Assembly (NCBI RefSeq): GCF_022695985.1
Contig: NZ_JAAPBF010000056.1
Span: forward strand, 1-35,365
From: Streptomyces sp. NP-1717
GTDB lineage: Bacteria > Actinomycetota > Actinomycetes > Streptomycetales > Streptomycetaceae
Length of the DNA stretch: 35,365 nucleotides
Direction: 5' to 3'
The first letter of the stretch is position 1. Every line of letters begins with the position of its first letter. This document shows, piece after piece, positions 1 to 8,559 of this stretch. A program made the translations under genes and the position numbers. A model generated the notes under the pieces. It was not told where the DNA came from, made no database searches, and saw only the letters and a program-made list of their open reading frames with translations.

Positions 1-1220
1 GGGCGGCGCATCTCGGGCAGCTCGGTACCGCCGGTGCCCATCGCGGACGCGCCGATGCCGTGGGCGATACCGGGCGCGGGTCCGGTGGTGACCACGTCGC
101 GCGGTACGACGAGGACGGCGCGGACGCCTCCGTAGGCGGACTGCCGCAGAGAGACCTGGAGGTTGTACATCTGGCAGAGCCGGCCGACGACCGCCATGCC
201 GAGCCGGGGGCTCTCACCGAGGTCGTTCAGATCGATACCGGCCTGCGCCTGCGCGAGCATCCGCTCGGCCCGGGCCCGCGCCTCCTCGCTGAGGCTGACG
301 CCGCCGTCCTCGATCTCGATCGCGATACCGGTCTGCACCTCGACGGCGGTCACATGGACGCGCGTCTGCGGGGGCGAGTAGCGGGTGGCGTTGTCGAGGA
401 GTTCGGCGCACGCGTGGATCAGCGGCTCGACGGCCGTACCGACGATCGCGACCTTGGCGATCGAGTGCAGATCGACCCGCTGGTACTCCAGGATCCGGGA
501 CATCGCCCCGCGCAGCACGCTGAACAGCGGTACGGGCCTGGGCCATTGGCGTCCGGGGCGGGCCTTGCCGAGTACGGCGACACTGTCGGCGAGCCGCCCG
601 ATGAGGGCGGTACCGTGGTCGATGCGCAGCAGGTCGTCGAAGACCTCGGGGTTACGGCCGTGGTGCTCCTCCATCTCGCGCAGTTCGCTGGCCTGTTGGT
701 GCACGAGCGACTGGACGCGCCGGGCGATGTTGACGAAGGAGCGCTGCGCGGACTCGCGCATGGCCTCCTCGTCGTCGACGATGTCGAGGATCGCGCGGAG
801 CAACGCGCGCTGCGAGTCGGGGAGTTCGCGGTAGCGGTCGTCACCGTCGACGATGACGTGCATGACCTCCTGGGGCGAGTTCCCCCGGCGGAGCTGGTGG
901 ATGGCGAGCGGCATCAGTTCCTTGCCGAGCCGGACACTCTGGTTGTCGTGCTCGGCGATGCGCCGTTCCAGGAAGGCGACTTGCTGCCCGTGCCGCACCT
1001 GGAGCGCGCGCGTCGCCTCCCCCCGGCGGGCGATCTCCACGGCCGCCCAGGTGACGAGGACGGTGGCGACCGCGCCGTACGCCGCGACCGGGATCCGTGC
1101 GGCGTCGGCGACGAGGACCACGACGACGGCCGTCGCTGTCACCATCAGGGCCGCGGAGAGCAGAAGCGCGCGAACGGTGGGTGACGCTTGGTCATTCATG
1201 GGTGCTTCAACACGAACCAT
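1..1220 (-). CDS. Sensor-like histidine kinase / ATP-binding protein, C-terminus cut by window edge
   Basis: The minus strand is open from 1220 to the left edge (at least 406 codons). A hydrophobic N-terminus (about residues 15-57, enough for two closely spaced membrane segments) precedes a coiled, charged linker, a dimerisation-like helix region and a HATPase_c domain. The N-box reads HACAELLDNATRYSPP and the G2-like box reads LGMAVVGRL; the G1 box is EDGGVSL, looser than the classical DxGxG. Kinases of this build, lacking a clear phospho-acceptor His, are the first gene of the four-gene 'conservon' (cvn) operons of Streptomyces, in which roadblock, DUF742 and small GTPase-like proteins follow. 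Those partners would lie left of the window and cannot be seen. I chose ATG 1220 because AGAGG lies six bases upstream; ATG 1199 has no such site. The signal sensed is unknown. Confidence 0.85.
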   Translation of the reverse strand, partial: MVRVEAPMNDQASPTVRALLLSAALMVTATAVVVVLVADAARIPVAAYGAVATVLVTWAAVEIARRGEATRALQVRHGQQVAFLERRIAEHDNQSVRLGKELMPLAIHQLRRGNSPQEVMHVIVDGDDRYRELPDSQRALLRAILDIVDDEEAMRESAQRSFVNIARRVQSLVHQQASELREMEEHHGRNPEVFDDLLRIDHGTALIGRLADSVAVLGKARPGRQWPRPVPLFSVLRGAMSRILEYQRVDLHSIAKVAIVGTAVEPLIHACAELLDNATRYSPPQTRVHVTAVEVQTGIAIEIEDGGVSLSEEARARAERMLAQAQAGIDLNDLGESPRLGMAVVGRLCQMYNLQVSLRQSAYGGVRAVLVVPRDVVTTGPAPGIAHGIGASAMGTGGTELPEMRR

Positions 1221-1633
1221 GTAAGGCCTCTGGCGGTCGATTCAGGGTCGGGGATACTCGAAACTATTGCGGCACATGGGAACAAGCGCCTGATTCCGTA
1301 TCAACTCGGTGCGCACCGCGAGAGCTTAGTGCGGGCGATACCGCCCAACGGCATATTCACCAACCTCGTGCGCGGGCGGGCCCGGCGGGCATAGACTCGC
1401 GCGTTTTGCACGGAGCGCTTCTTGGACGGCACAGAAAGTGACGACACCAGTTCGAATTGCGGCGCCTTGTACCCCTGGCGACCGCGGCCGGTCCACCCGG
1501 GCGGATTCGCCCCGTCGGCCGTATCCGCCGCACGCCGACACGCCGGGGCGAGCGGCGGAGGGGCCGGACGGGGATACGTCCGGTCGGCTCACGCGGCCGC
1601 GCGCGGGGCAGCCGCCGTTCCTACGGTGACCGA
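1221..1633. other. Divergent intergenic region, sensor kinase / carboxypeptidase
   Basis: This 413-base stretch separates two divergently transcribed genes and must hold both promoters. It is less GC-rich near 1221-1300 than the flanking genes. Open frames cross it but none shows protein-like composition or a good ribosome site, and I could not place a convincing -35/-10 pair. Confidence 0.5.
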
Positions 1634-2908
1634 ATGATCATCAGATTGTTCCCGCGCCCCGTGTTCGCCCGCACCGTGGCTCTGACCACCGGACTGGCCG
1701 GCCTGCTGGCCCTGCTCCCGGCGGCGGTGTCCGTACCGACCGCCACGGCCTCCACCGGCGGCGGGCTGTCGCGGGCCGACCCCTCACTGCTGTACCGGCC
1801 CGGCACCCACGTACGCGCGACGTCGGGCGCGCCCGCGCCTCCCAAAGAGGTCTCGGCCCTCTCCTGGGTCGTCGCCGACGCGCGTACGGGCGCGGTGCTC
1901 GCCGCCCACAACGCGCACCGCGCGCTGCCGCCCGCCAGCACGCTCAAGACCCTGTTCGCCGTCACCGCGCTGCCCCGGATCCCCTCGGGCACCCGGCACA
2001 GGGTGACCCGGGCGGATCTGGCGGGCGTCGGCGCCGGCAGCAGCCTGGTGGGTATCACCCCCGGGCAGACGTACGACGTGGCCGACCTGTGGCGGGGTGT
2101 CTTCCTCAGCTCGGGCAACGACGCGGTGCGGGTCCTCGCCGGGATGAACGGCGGCTGGAAATCGACGATCAGGCAAATGCAGGCGAAGGCACGGGAGTTG
2201 GGGGCCCGTGACACCCGTGTGGTCTCACCGGACGGCTACGACGAGCCGGGGCAGGTGTCGTCGGCGTACGACCTCGCGGTGTTCGGCCGCGCAGGGCTGA
2301 AGATGCCGGCGTTCGCGAAGTACTGCGCGACCGTCGACGCCCGGTTCCCCGGCGACCGCGGCTCGGCCTTCGGCATCAGGAACACCAACAAACTGCTGAC
2401 GGGCGCCGATGGCGTACGGCGCTACCGGGGGCTCATCGGCGTCAAGAACGGCTACACCACGAACGCGGGGAACACACTGATCGCGGCGGCCCGGCGGGGG
2501 GACCGCACGCTGCTGGCGACGGTGATGAATCCGCAGTCCGGGGCCTCTCACGCGGTGTACGAGGAGGCCCGGACCCTGCTGAACTGGGGCTTCGAGGCCG
2601 CGCCGGCCGTGACCCCCGTGGGTTCGCTGGAGGCGCCCCGGCCGCCGAGTCCGCCGCGCCGGGCGGCCGAGACGGAGAAGCGGGGACCGGTGGCGCGGGC
2701 GCGGCACGCGGAACCGGAACCGGAGACGGTCGCGGCCACGGCTTCGGCCGGCCCTCGGGTGGCGCGGGCCGAGGCGGCGGGCCGGCCGGCCGCGCCGTCC
2801 GGGTACGTCTGGCCGATCGTGTTCATCGGAGCCGCATGCCTCGCCGCGCTGGCGCTGTTCGTCGTACGGCGCGCCACGAGGCGACACCGGGACCCGGCGG
2901 AGCCGTGA
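1634..2908 (+). CDS. D-alanyl-D-alanine carboxypeptidase (peptidase S11, low-molecular-weight PBP)
   Basis: This 424-aa exported enzyme removes the terminal D-Ala from peptidoglycan stem pentapeptides outside the membrane. An N-terminal hydrophobic segment (about residues 10-33) serves as signal peptide. The SxxK motif is STLK at 102-105, with the nucleophile Ser102 and Lys105; the SGN motif is at 160-162. The third motif is KNG at 271-273 instead of the usual KTG. A Pro/Glu-rich linker (about 315-380) leads to a C-terminal TM segment (about 388-410) and a short basic cytoplasmic tail, so the enzyme is membrane-anchored with its catalytic domain outside. I chose ATG 1634, preceded by GGTGA; the frame stays open upstream to 1457 but that part is Arg-rich and unlike protein. 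Length and layout fit the actinobacterial DacA/DacC type. Identity is confident; the exact physiological role is not. Confidence 0.88.
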   Translation: MIIRLFPRPVFARTVALTTGLAGLLALLPAAVSVPTATASTGGGLSRADPSLLYRPGTHVRATSGAPAPPKEVSALSWVVADARTGAVLAAHNAHRALPPASTLKTLFAVTALPRIPSGTRHRVTRADLAGVGAGSSLVGITPGQTYDVADLWRGVFLSSGNDAVRVLAGMNGGWKSTIRQMQAKARELGARDTRVVSPDGYDEPGQVSSAYDLAVFGRAGLKMPAFAKYCATVDARFPGDRGSAFGIRNTNKLLTGADGVRRYRGLIGVKNGYTTNAGNTLIAAARRGDRTLLATVMNPQSGASHAVYEEARTLLNWGFEAAPAVTPVGSLEAPRPPSPPRRAAETEKRGPVARARHAEPEPETVAATASAGPRVARAEAAGRPAAPSGYVWPIVFIGAACLAALALFVVRRATRRHRDPAEP

Positions 2909-2982
2909 CCGACCCCACCGCCATGGGCGCGGGACGTCACCGTGCGGAGGGTCCGGGCCTACGGCCACGACGCCGGCCGTGA

Positions 2983-3011
2983 GCTCCGCCTCACCGACGA
3001 CGGGGCGGAGC
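2983..3011. terminator. Hairpin between convergent carboxypeptidase and ATPase genes
   Basis: An exact 8-bp inverted repeat (2983-2990 with 3004-3011, 13-base loop) lies in the 167-base gap between two convergent genes. There is no T-tract, as is common in high-GC actinomycetes. It could end transcription in either direction. Confidence 0.4.
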
Positions 3012-3075
3012 CGCCGTGCGGGGCCGGTATCGCCCCCGCGCGGATGACCGGCACCGGCCCGCGTCGCGGCGGTGC

Positions 3076-5745
3076 TCAGTCCTGGCCGTGGCCCGCGCCG
3101 CCGCCCGCCGTTCGGGTGCCCTCCAGAGCCAGCCGGGCCCGCTCCGCCAGTCCGTCGGCGCCGCATGCCTCGGCGAGCACCCGGCCACGGCCGAGGTCCG
3201 GCGCCGAGCGCGCGGCGATGCCGTACTCGACACGCGCGACCGCCAGCTCGTACGTGCAGGGTGACGCTTCGAGATGGGTGACGGCCTCGGCCAGCAGCTC
3301 GACGGCGGCGGGTCCTTCGGTCAGCGCGGCCGACGTGCACAGCGCGACGCCGATCGCGGTGTGCGTGCCGAAGCGCTCGGCACGGTCACGGGCGTACGCG
3401 GCGAGTTCGGCCGCGCGGGCCGGGTTGACGTCGGCGAGTGCCCGCGCGAGATCGCACGCCCAGGGCGCCATCACCCCGTTGTGTCTGCCACGCGCCGTCA
3501 ACGCCCGCCCCGTGCTTTCGAGTTCGGCGATCGCCTCCTCCGTGCGCCCGAGGGCGAGCAGCAGCCGTCCGCGTACGGACCGGGCGTCGGGGATGGCGAT
3601 GGAGGAGGCGTACGGCGGTGCGAAGGCGTAGCGCTCGGCCGCTTCGCGCGCCTCTTCGACATGGCCCCGGGCGAGCAGGGTGTCGACGAGCATGCAGATG
3701 GCGTTCCAGTGCATCGGCAGCCGGTCGCCGACCCGGTCGGCCAGGCGCAGGCTCTCGCGCAGATACGTCTCCGCGTCGGCGAGGTGACCGCGTCTGCGGT
3801 GGGCGTAGCCGACGAGCGTATGGGCGAAGGCGAGATGGCCGCCGCTCCAGCCGGAGATCTCGAAGGCCCGCATGCCTTCGTCGAACAGCTTCTCCGCGCG
3901 GTCGAGTTGGTCGGCGAACGCGAAGGACAGCGCGAGCAGGGCGGGTGGTTCGAAGCCCCAGGCCGTGCCGGTCCAGCCGGTGCCGGGGGCGAGCGCGCCG
4001 TCGACCAGAGCGCGTTCGCCGATCTGGACGATCTCCTGGGCGCTCTCGCCGCGTGCCGTGGCGTCGAAGGCGCGCAGCATGAGCAGGACGCGTTCGGTGT
4101 TGTCGCGTCCGCTGAGGGCCGCCGCCGTCCCGGTGAGGCGCTGGGAGCGTTCCCTGCCGTCGTCCTCGGCGTCCTGGACTCCCTCCCACAGGAAGTGCGC
4201 GGTCCTCAGGCGCATCTGGGCGGGCCCGGGTGCGGTGCGGGCGGCTTCGGCGGCGACGACCTGGGCGGCTTCCCGGGTCTGGTCGTTGTGTGTCAGGGCC
4301 TGGGAGAGCCGGAAGACCGCGTCGACGCGCAGCGCGTCGTCGAGGAGCCGGGTGTCGATCGCCGCGCGCAGATGGCCGACGGTGGTGGCGGGTGACGACA
4401 GGAGGGTGGCGCAGCCCAGTTCGTACAGGACCTCGGCCCGTATCCGGGGCAACGGCGGTTCCTTCAGGGCGCGTTCGAGGCAGCGACGGGCGGCCTGGGG
4501 CGCGCCGACGGCGAGGTGTTCGGCGGCTGCCTCGCGCAACTGCCCGACCAGTTCGGCGTCGTTGTCCGGGTGGACTTCGAGGAGGTGCCGGGCGGCGAGG
4601 GCGGCGCCCCGGCCGCTGCGGGTGACGAGCCAGGCGGCCCGGCCGTGGAGGGCGGTCCTGGTGGCCGCCGGGATGGCGCGGTAGACGGCGGTGGCGATGA
4701 GGGGATGGACGAATTCGAGCGGGTCGGTGCCGACGAGGATGCGGGCCAGCCGGAGCCGTTCGGCGCAGTCGGCTGCCTCCGCGGGCCCCATTCCGGCCAG
4801 GGAGACGACGAGTTCGGGGGAGATGTCGGTGCCGAGAATCGCGGCGGCCCAGGCGAAGCGGGTCGTGGTGGTGCCCAGCTCCTCCAGTCTGGCGACGAGG
4901 CCCGTGCCGCGTGTCGCGGCGCCGAGGGCGCTGAGGGCGTCGGCGGAGCCGCCGACGGGGTCCAGGGACTGGTCGCGTGCCTTGGCGAGCAGTTCGACGG
5001 TTTCGTAGGCGTTGCCGCCGGTGACTTCCCACACCTCGCGGCAGAATCGTTCGTCGGCGTGCTCCCCGAGGCTGGCGCGGGCGAGTCTGGCGGTGGCTTC
5101 CGAGGTGAGCGCCTTCAGGGTGACGAGCAGTCTGGCGCTCTCGCCCAGGGCCCGCAGGAGGTGGGCGCATTCGCCGATCGCGTCCTCGACGCGGTACGCG
5201 ACGACGACCAGGATCGGCGGGCCGCCCGTACGCCGGGCGAAGGACGCCAGCCAGGCGAGGGATTCGAGGTCGGACCAGTGCGCGTCGTCGACGATCAGGA
5301 CGAGCGGGGGCAGTGCTCCGGCGAGGGTGCGGAAGAGGGTTTCGAGGCCGTCCCTGACGCCCTGGGGATCGGCGTGCCGCTCGCCGGGCGGCGCGACGCC
5401 GAGGGCGGGGCCGACGATGTCGTGACCGTCGCCGAGCAGTTCGCGCACCTCGTGGGGCGCACGGCCCGTCAGGGCGGGCTGCAGCAGTTGCCGTACGACG
5501 TGGAACGGTACGGAGGTGACGGTCTCGCCGCCCCGCGCCGACCACACCGTGCAGCGGCCGGCCGCCATGCGCCGGACCTCGGAGAGCAGCGCGGTCTTGC
5601 CGAGTCCGGCGGCGCCCCGGTAGACGAGGAGTCCGCCGGAGGGTGTCGCTCCGAAGAGTCCGTCGACGGCGTGCGCGGCCGCGGCGATCTCCGGTTCGCG
5701 TTCGAGGAGTTGGGGGCCGACCGAGTGCTCCGACGGGGGCACCAT
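3076..5745 (-). CDS. Large ATPase/TPR protein, LAL-regulator-like but lacking the LuxR HTH
   Basis: This 889-aa protein has an N-terminal AAA-type NTPase module: Walker A GAAGLGKT at residues 44-51 and Walker B LVLIVDD at 148-154, followed by AHW. The rest is a long alpha-helical region with TPR-like spacing of Ala/Leu/Arg-rich helices, typical of the MalT/LAL (large ATP-binding LuxR) family. In that family a LuxR-type helix-turn-helix of about 60 residues ends the protein; here the sequence stops after a Gly-rich tail (GGGAGHGQD) with no such domain. I read past the stop to about 2950 and found no displaced HTH in any minus-strand frame. The start has a strong AAGGAGG, only three bases before ATG 5745; GTG 5742 is the better-spaced alternative. 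It may act as an STAND-type signalling ATPase or partner protein rather than as a DNA-binding regulator. Confidence 0.8.
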   Translation of the reverse strand: MVPPSEHSVGPQLLEREPEIAAAAHAVDGLFGATPSGGLLVYRGAAGLGKTALLSEVRRMAAGRCTVWSARGGETVTSVPFHVVRQLLQPALTGRAPHEVRELLGDGHDIVGPALGVAPPGERHADPQGVRDGLETLFRTLAGALPPLVLIVDDAHWSDLESLAWLASFARRTGGPPILVVVAYRVEDAIGECAHLLRALGESARLLVTLKALTSEATARLARASLGEHADERFCREVWEVTGGNAYETVELLAKARDQSLDPVGGSADALSALGAATRGTGLVARLEELGTTTTRFAWAAAILGTDISPELVVSLAGMGPAEAADCAERLRLARILVGTDPLEFVHPLIATAVYRAIPAATRTALHGRAAWLVTRSGRGAALAARHLLEVHPDNDAELVGQLREAAAEHLAVGAPQAARRCLERALKEPPLPRIRAEVLYELGCATLLSSPATTVGHLRAAIDTRLLDDALRVDAVFRLSQALTHNDQTREAAQVVAAEAARTAPGPAQMRLRTAHFLWEGVQDAEDDGRERSQRLTGTAAALSGRDNTERVLLMLRAFDATARGESAQEIVQIGERALVDGALAPGTGWTGTAWGFEPPALLALSFAFADQLDRAEKLFDEGMRAFEISGWSGGHLAFAHTLVGYAHRRRGHLADAETYLRESLRLADRVGDRLPMHWNAICMLVDTLLARGHVEEAREAAERYAFAPPYASSIAIPDARSVRGRLLLALGRTEEAIAELESTGRALTARGRHNGVMAPWACDLARALADVNPARAAELAAYARDRAERFGTHTAIGVALCTSAALTEGPAAVELLAEAVTHLEASPCTYELAVARVEYGIAARSAPDLGRGRVLAEACGADGLAERARLALEGTRTAGGGAGHGQD

Positions 5746-5785
5746 CAGCCTCCTTGAGATGAACGGGCGTGCAGGTCAGGTCCCG

Positions 5786-5810
5786 ACCCTAGTCCGCTCG
5801 TCGTGCGGAC
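5786..5810 (-). promoter_or_regulatory. Possible -10 box and abutting operator dyad upstream of the LAL-like gene
   Basis: On the minus strand, TAGGGT (5791-5786) matches the Streptomyces TAnnnT -10 pattern and sits about 35 bases before the ribosome site. An exact 6-bp dyad (GTCCGC at 5792-5797 with GCGGAC at 5805-5810) abuts it where a regulator would block or aid polymerase. No good -35 is visible, so this is tentative. Confidence 0.25.
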
Positions 5811-5909
5811 GGGCAGGGATCAGCGCGGTTCCGAACGTTTTCGGCCGATCCTGATCGATCGTATGCGTGTGTCGATCGTCTGCCGGTGTCGGCGGTCCCC
5901 CGGCCGAAG

Positions 5910-7211
5910 TCAGCGACGTCTGGCCGGGGCGGTCGAGCCGCCGCGGAGCGACGCGAGGACCAGCCTGCCGTAGCGGGTGGTGAGCGCGGCGGCCGTCACG
6001 GCGACCGACAGGCCGAGGGCGACCAGGAGATGGGGGACGGATTCGTCGCCGAGGACCTGCAGGACGCTCAGCGCCGTGCCGAGCGGGAGTCCGAGGACGG
6101 TGAGGAGGCCCAGCGCGCCGCTGATCTGCTGGCTCTCCAGGGTCTGGACCAGCCGGCTGTAGTCGGCGGCCTCGGCGAGGATCTCGGCGAACCGCTCGGG
6201 GAGCCGGTGCTGGTGCTGGAAGGCACGCAGCAGTCCGTTGGCGGGACCGTGGGCGGTGAGGTGCTGGCGCCAGTAGGTGCTGCGGAACCGGGCGATGTTC
6301 TTCTCCAGCGCCGTCACCCGGCGGGTGAGGCGTTCGGAGTCGAAGACCTCGGAGAGTTCCTCGGTGAGTTCGTCGATGTGGTCGCGCTGGAGGGAACCGA
6401 GGAGCAGCGCGTCGAGGTAGACGGTGCGGGCGTGCAGGGCGCCGAAGTCGTAGAAGTCGCCCTCGCCGCTGTCGGCCCGGTGTCCGAGGAACGCGGCGCC
6501 GTGGCGGAGCACCAGGGCGCTCCAGTCGGCGGATATCCGCACGGTGGAGGCGTCGTGGTGCGGCGCGCTCTCGGGCGCCACGGGGAAGTCGCCCGGGGCG
6601 GAGCGGGAGGCGAGCTGCCACAGCCAGCGGCCGGCCGAGGGCGGCAGCGTCGCTTCGGGGTCCGTACGCAGCGCCGGTGTGTGGTGGGCCTCGGGGGTCA
6701 GGAAAGCGACGGTGTAGGGGCGGGCGAGGGCGAACGTGCCTGCCCCGTCGCGTACTTCGGCGACTCCGTCCAGAAGGGCGGTGGGGTCGAGCGGGCCGCT
6801 GAGGGGTTCGGGTCCGGCGGTGGGGCGGTGCCCGATGGCCCGCAGGACGGGGAGGAGCGGTCCGTCGACGGTGAAGTGCAGTACGGCGAGGGCGTGTCGG
6901 GGGTCGCGGAGGGTGGCGGTGCGCAGGATCTCCAGGCCGGTGAGGTGCAGGCCGTCGTGGGTGACCGCGAGGGCCCGGTGCCAGCGGCAGGGGCGCTCCG
7001 GTGTCCCGTAGAGGACGCGGGCGGAGGCCGGGGCGAAGTAGCCGGACCGGGTGGCGGTGTCGGTGCGGCGGCTGCCCTGTACGAAGGGGTACGGGCCCTG
7101 GGCCCAGCCGGAGCGGGCGTCGGGTGTGCGGTGCAGCCGGACCGGGAGGACGACGGTGAGTGTCTGGCGTGCGCCGGTGACGGTCTCCAGGGTGGGGCCG
7201 GGGTCGGTCAT
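5910..7211 (-). CDS. Membrane protein of CorA-like layout, function unknown
   Basis: About 433 aa from ATG 7211. The frame stays open upstream to ATG 7340 (476 aa), but the extra 43 residues are Arg/Ala-rich and neither start has a good ribosome site. The protein has a long soluble N-terminal part, then a charged helical stretch (about residues 270-355), and ends with two closely spaced TM segments (about 362-384 and 390-412) and a short basic tail. That order, a soluble domain feeding a long helix into two C-terminal TM helices, is the layout of CorA-family metal transporters. The GMN signature that CorA proteins carry at the end of TM1 is absent. I see no enzyme motif. It lies upstream of and co-directional with the LAL-like ATPase, 164 bases apart, so an operon is possible but not shown. 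Confidence 0.6.
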   Translation of the reverse strand: MTDPGPTLETVTGARQTLTVVLPVRLHRTPDARSGWAQGPYPFVQGSRRTDTATRSGYFAPASARVLYGTPERPCRWHRALAVTHDGLHLTGLEILRTATLRDPRHALAVLHFTVDGPLLPVLRAIGHRPTAGPEPLSGPLDPTALLDGVAEVRDGAGTFALARPYTVAFLTPEAHHTPALRTDPEATLPPSAGRWLWQLASRSAPGDFPVAPESAPHHDASTVRISADWSALVLRHGAAFLGHRADSGEGDFYDFGALHARTVYLDALLLGSLQRDHIDELTEELSEVFDSERLTRRVTALEKNIARFRSTYWRQHLTAHGPANGLLRAFQHQHRLPERFAEILAEAADYSRLVQTLESQQISGALGLLTVLGLPLGTALSVLQVLGDESVPHLLVALGLSVAVTAAALTTRYGRLVLASLRGGSTAPARRR

Positions 7212-7390
7212 CGCTGCCGCCGCCCCGGCTCGTGCCGCCGCTCCACGGTCCTCCTCGGGTCTCCCTGTGTCGTACGAGGTCTCCCTTGTACGGCCCTGCG
7301 CCCCGTACCGGACGGACCGTGGCAGGTCCCGCGGGGTCATCAGGAGGTTACCGCGCGGCAGTTGGAGCGGCGCGGGCCCGTGTCACGGCG

Positions 7391-8161
7391 TCACGGCTGA
7401 TACGGCGGTGCCACTCCCCAGCCCCAGCGCGGGACCGGTGCGCGGGGTACCGGGGTCGCGTCCGGGCGGGAGTTCTCCATGGCGATTCGGGTGCCCCATT
7501 CGAGGTAGCTCATGAAGGCGGCGCGGAATTCGGGGTCGGCCGGGAGGCCGACGTCGTCCGCCGCGTCGGTGAGGAGGTCCACCCAGCGCCGGCGCTGTCG
7601 CGGGGTGATGGCCTTTCCGATGTGGTGGGCGAGCATGTTCTCGTAACCGCCGCGGTGGGCCGTGTATTCGGCGGGGCCGCCGAATACCTCGCCGACCCAG
7701 AGGGCGACGCGGTGCGGATGGTCCGCGCTCATACCGGCGAACATCGGTGCGAGTAATTCGTCCGCGGCGACCTTTTCGTAGAAGCGGCTGAACAGTCGAT
7801 CGAAAGCCTCGCCGCCGCCGGCCCATTCATAAAGGGTCGGGGGCTGTGGCGTGCCGGCGCCGATTCCGACGACATCGGTCGGGGTGTAGTGCCGCATCTC
7901 TTCGATCGCGTCGACGTAGGGACGGATTTCGGTGAAGAAGGCGCGGAACTCCTCGCTGGCCCGGAAGTCCTTCAGATGCTTGTCGAGCGACTCCCAGCGG
8001 ATCCTGAGGATGTAGTGGCCGGGCTCCTCGACACAGCGCGAGAGCTCGAAGTCGTGGCAGACGGGCGACCTGCCCAGCGCACCGGCCGCACGGGCGTAGG
8101 CGGCCTCGAATTCGGCCGCGCGGTTCTCGGGAATGAGGTAGCGAATGTATTCGAGGATCAT
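7391..8161 (-). CDS. Antibiotic-biosynthesis-monooxygenase / truncated hemoglobin (group II) fusion
   Basis: This 256-aa chimera joins an ABM ferredoxin-like domain (about residues 1-92, starting MILEYIRYLIPE) to a 2-over-2 truncated globin (about 108-235). Globin landmarks are Tyr128 (B10), the segment ALWVGEVFGG, His180 as proximal His F8 (13 residues before Trp193), and Trp193 (G8), the Trp typical of group II. ABM-globin chimeras are known from Streptomyces avermitilis. The globin would bind O2 or other small ligands at haem, and the ABM domain may use them to oxidise an aromatic or quinone-like substrate; neither substrate nor reaction can be told from sequence. ATG 8161 is well supported by GGAGGTG seven bases upstream. 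The open frame beyond 8161 is non-coding in composition. Confidence 0.9.
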   Translation of the reverse strand: MILEYIRYLIPENRAAEFEAAYARAAGALGRSPVCHDFELSRCVEEPGHYILRIRWESLDKHLKDFRASEEFRAFFTEIRPYVDAIEEMRHYTPTDVVGIGAGTPQPPTLYEWAGGGEAFDRLFSRFYEKVAADELLAPMFAGMSADHPHRVALWVGEVFGGPAEYTAHRGGYENMLAHHIGKAITPRQRRRWVDLLTDAADDVGLPADPEFRAAFMSYLEWGTRIAMENSRPDATPVPRAPVPRWGWGVAPPYQP

Positions 8162-8260
8162 GTGTCCCCACCTCCGGCAGCGAGAATACACAGAACTTTC
8201 CGGGCCCCGGGGTACCCGCTTTTCGGTGCGTATCCGCTGTGTCGTCGGCGCCGGCCGGGC

Positions 8261-8559
8261 CGGAGCAGCGAGCAGAATGGCCCCCTCCGCTTTTCCCCGG
8301 CCGGTCGGCCGATGCCGGACATCATGGAGAGGACACTGTCGCGGCGACTGCGTGAACTGGAACAATGCGGCATTGTCGCGCGTACGGCGGCGAGTTCCGC
8401 TCCGCCGGGCGCCGAGTACGCGCTCACGTCCGAGGGGGGGGCTCCCCGGCACCGGCACTGGCGGCGACGCGGACGTGGAACAGGGAGCGGGCCGCGGCGG
8501 GCCGGTGCGCGATCCGGTCGGCGCGGACATCAGGGGCGGCGATCCCGAGCACCCGGTGA
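8261..8559 (+). pseudogene. Frameshifted remnant of an HxlR-family winged-helix regulator
   Basis: From about 8279 one frame reads NGPLRF, then ERTLSRRLRELEQCGIVAR and EYALTSEG, matching the recognition helix and wing of HxlR regulators. At a run of eight G (8434-8441) the family pattern jumps to another frame, SPAPALAATRTWNRER, which resembles the C-terminal helix, and ends at 8557-8559. The N-terminal helices are missing or unrecognisable upstream of 8261. One extra G in the run would rejoin the two halves, so a sequencing error there is possible, but the missing N-terminus still argues for decay. It is divergent from the globin fusion and may once have regulated it. Confidence 0.6.

Noticed and set aside
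60..1184. Long + strand reading frame opposite the sensor kinase
   Set aside because: It is antisense to a frame with kinase motifs and consists of Asp/Arg/Gly/Val repeats typical of high-GC shadows.
2225..3340. Minus-strand frame that might hold a displaced LuxR HTH for the LAL-like ATPase
   Set aside because: Read through, it is Arg/Gly/Pro-rich with no HTH pattern, and it overlaps the carboxypeptidase on the other strand.
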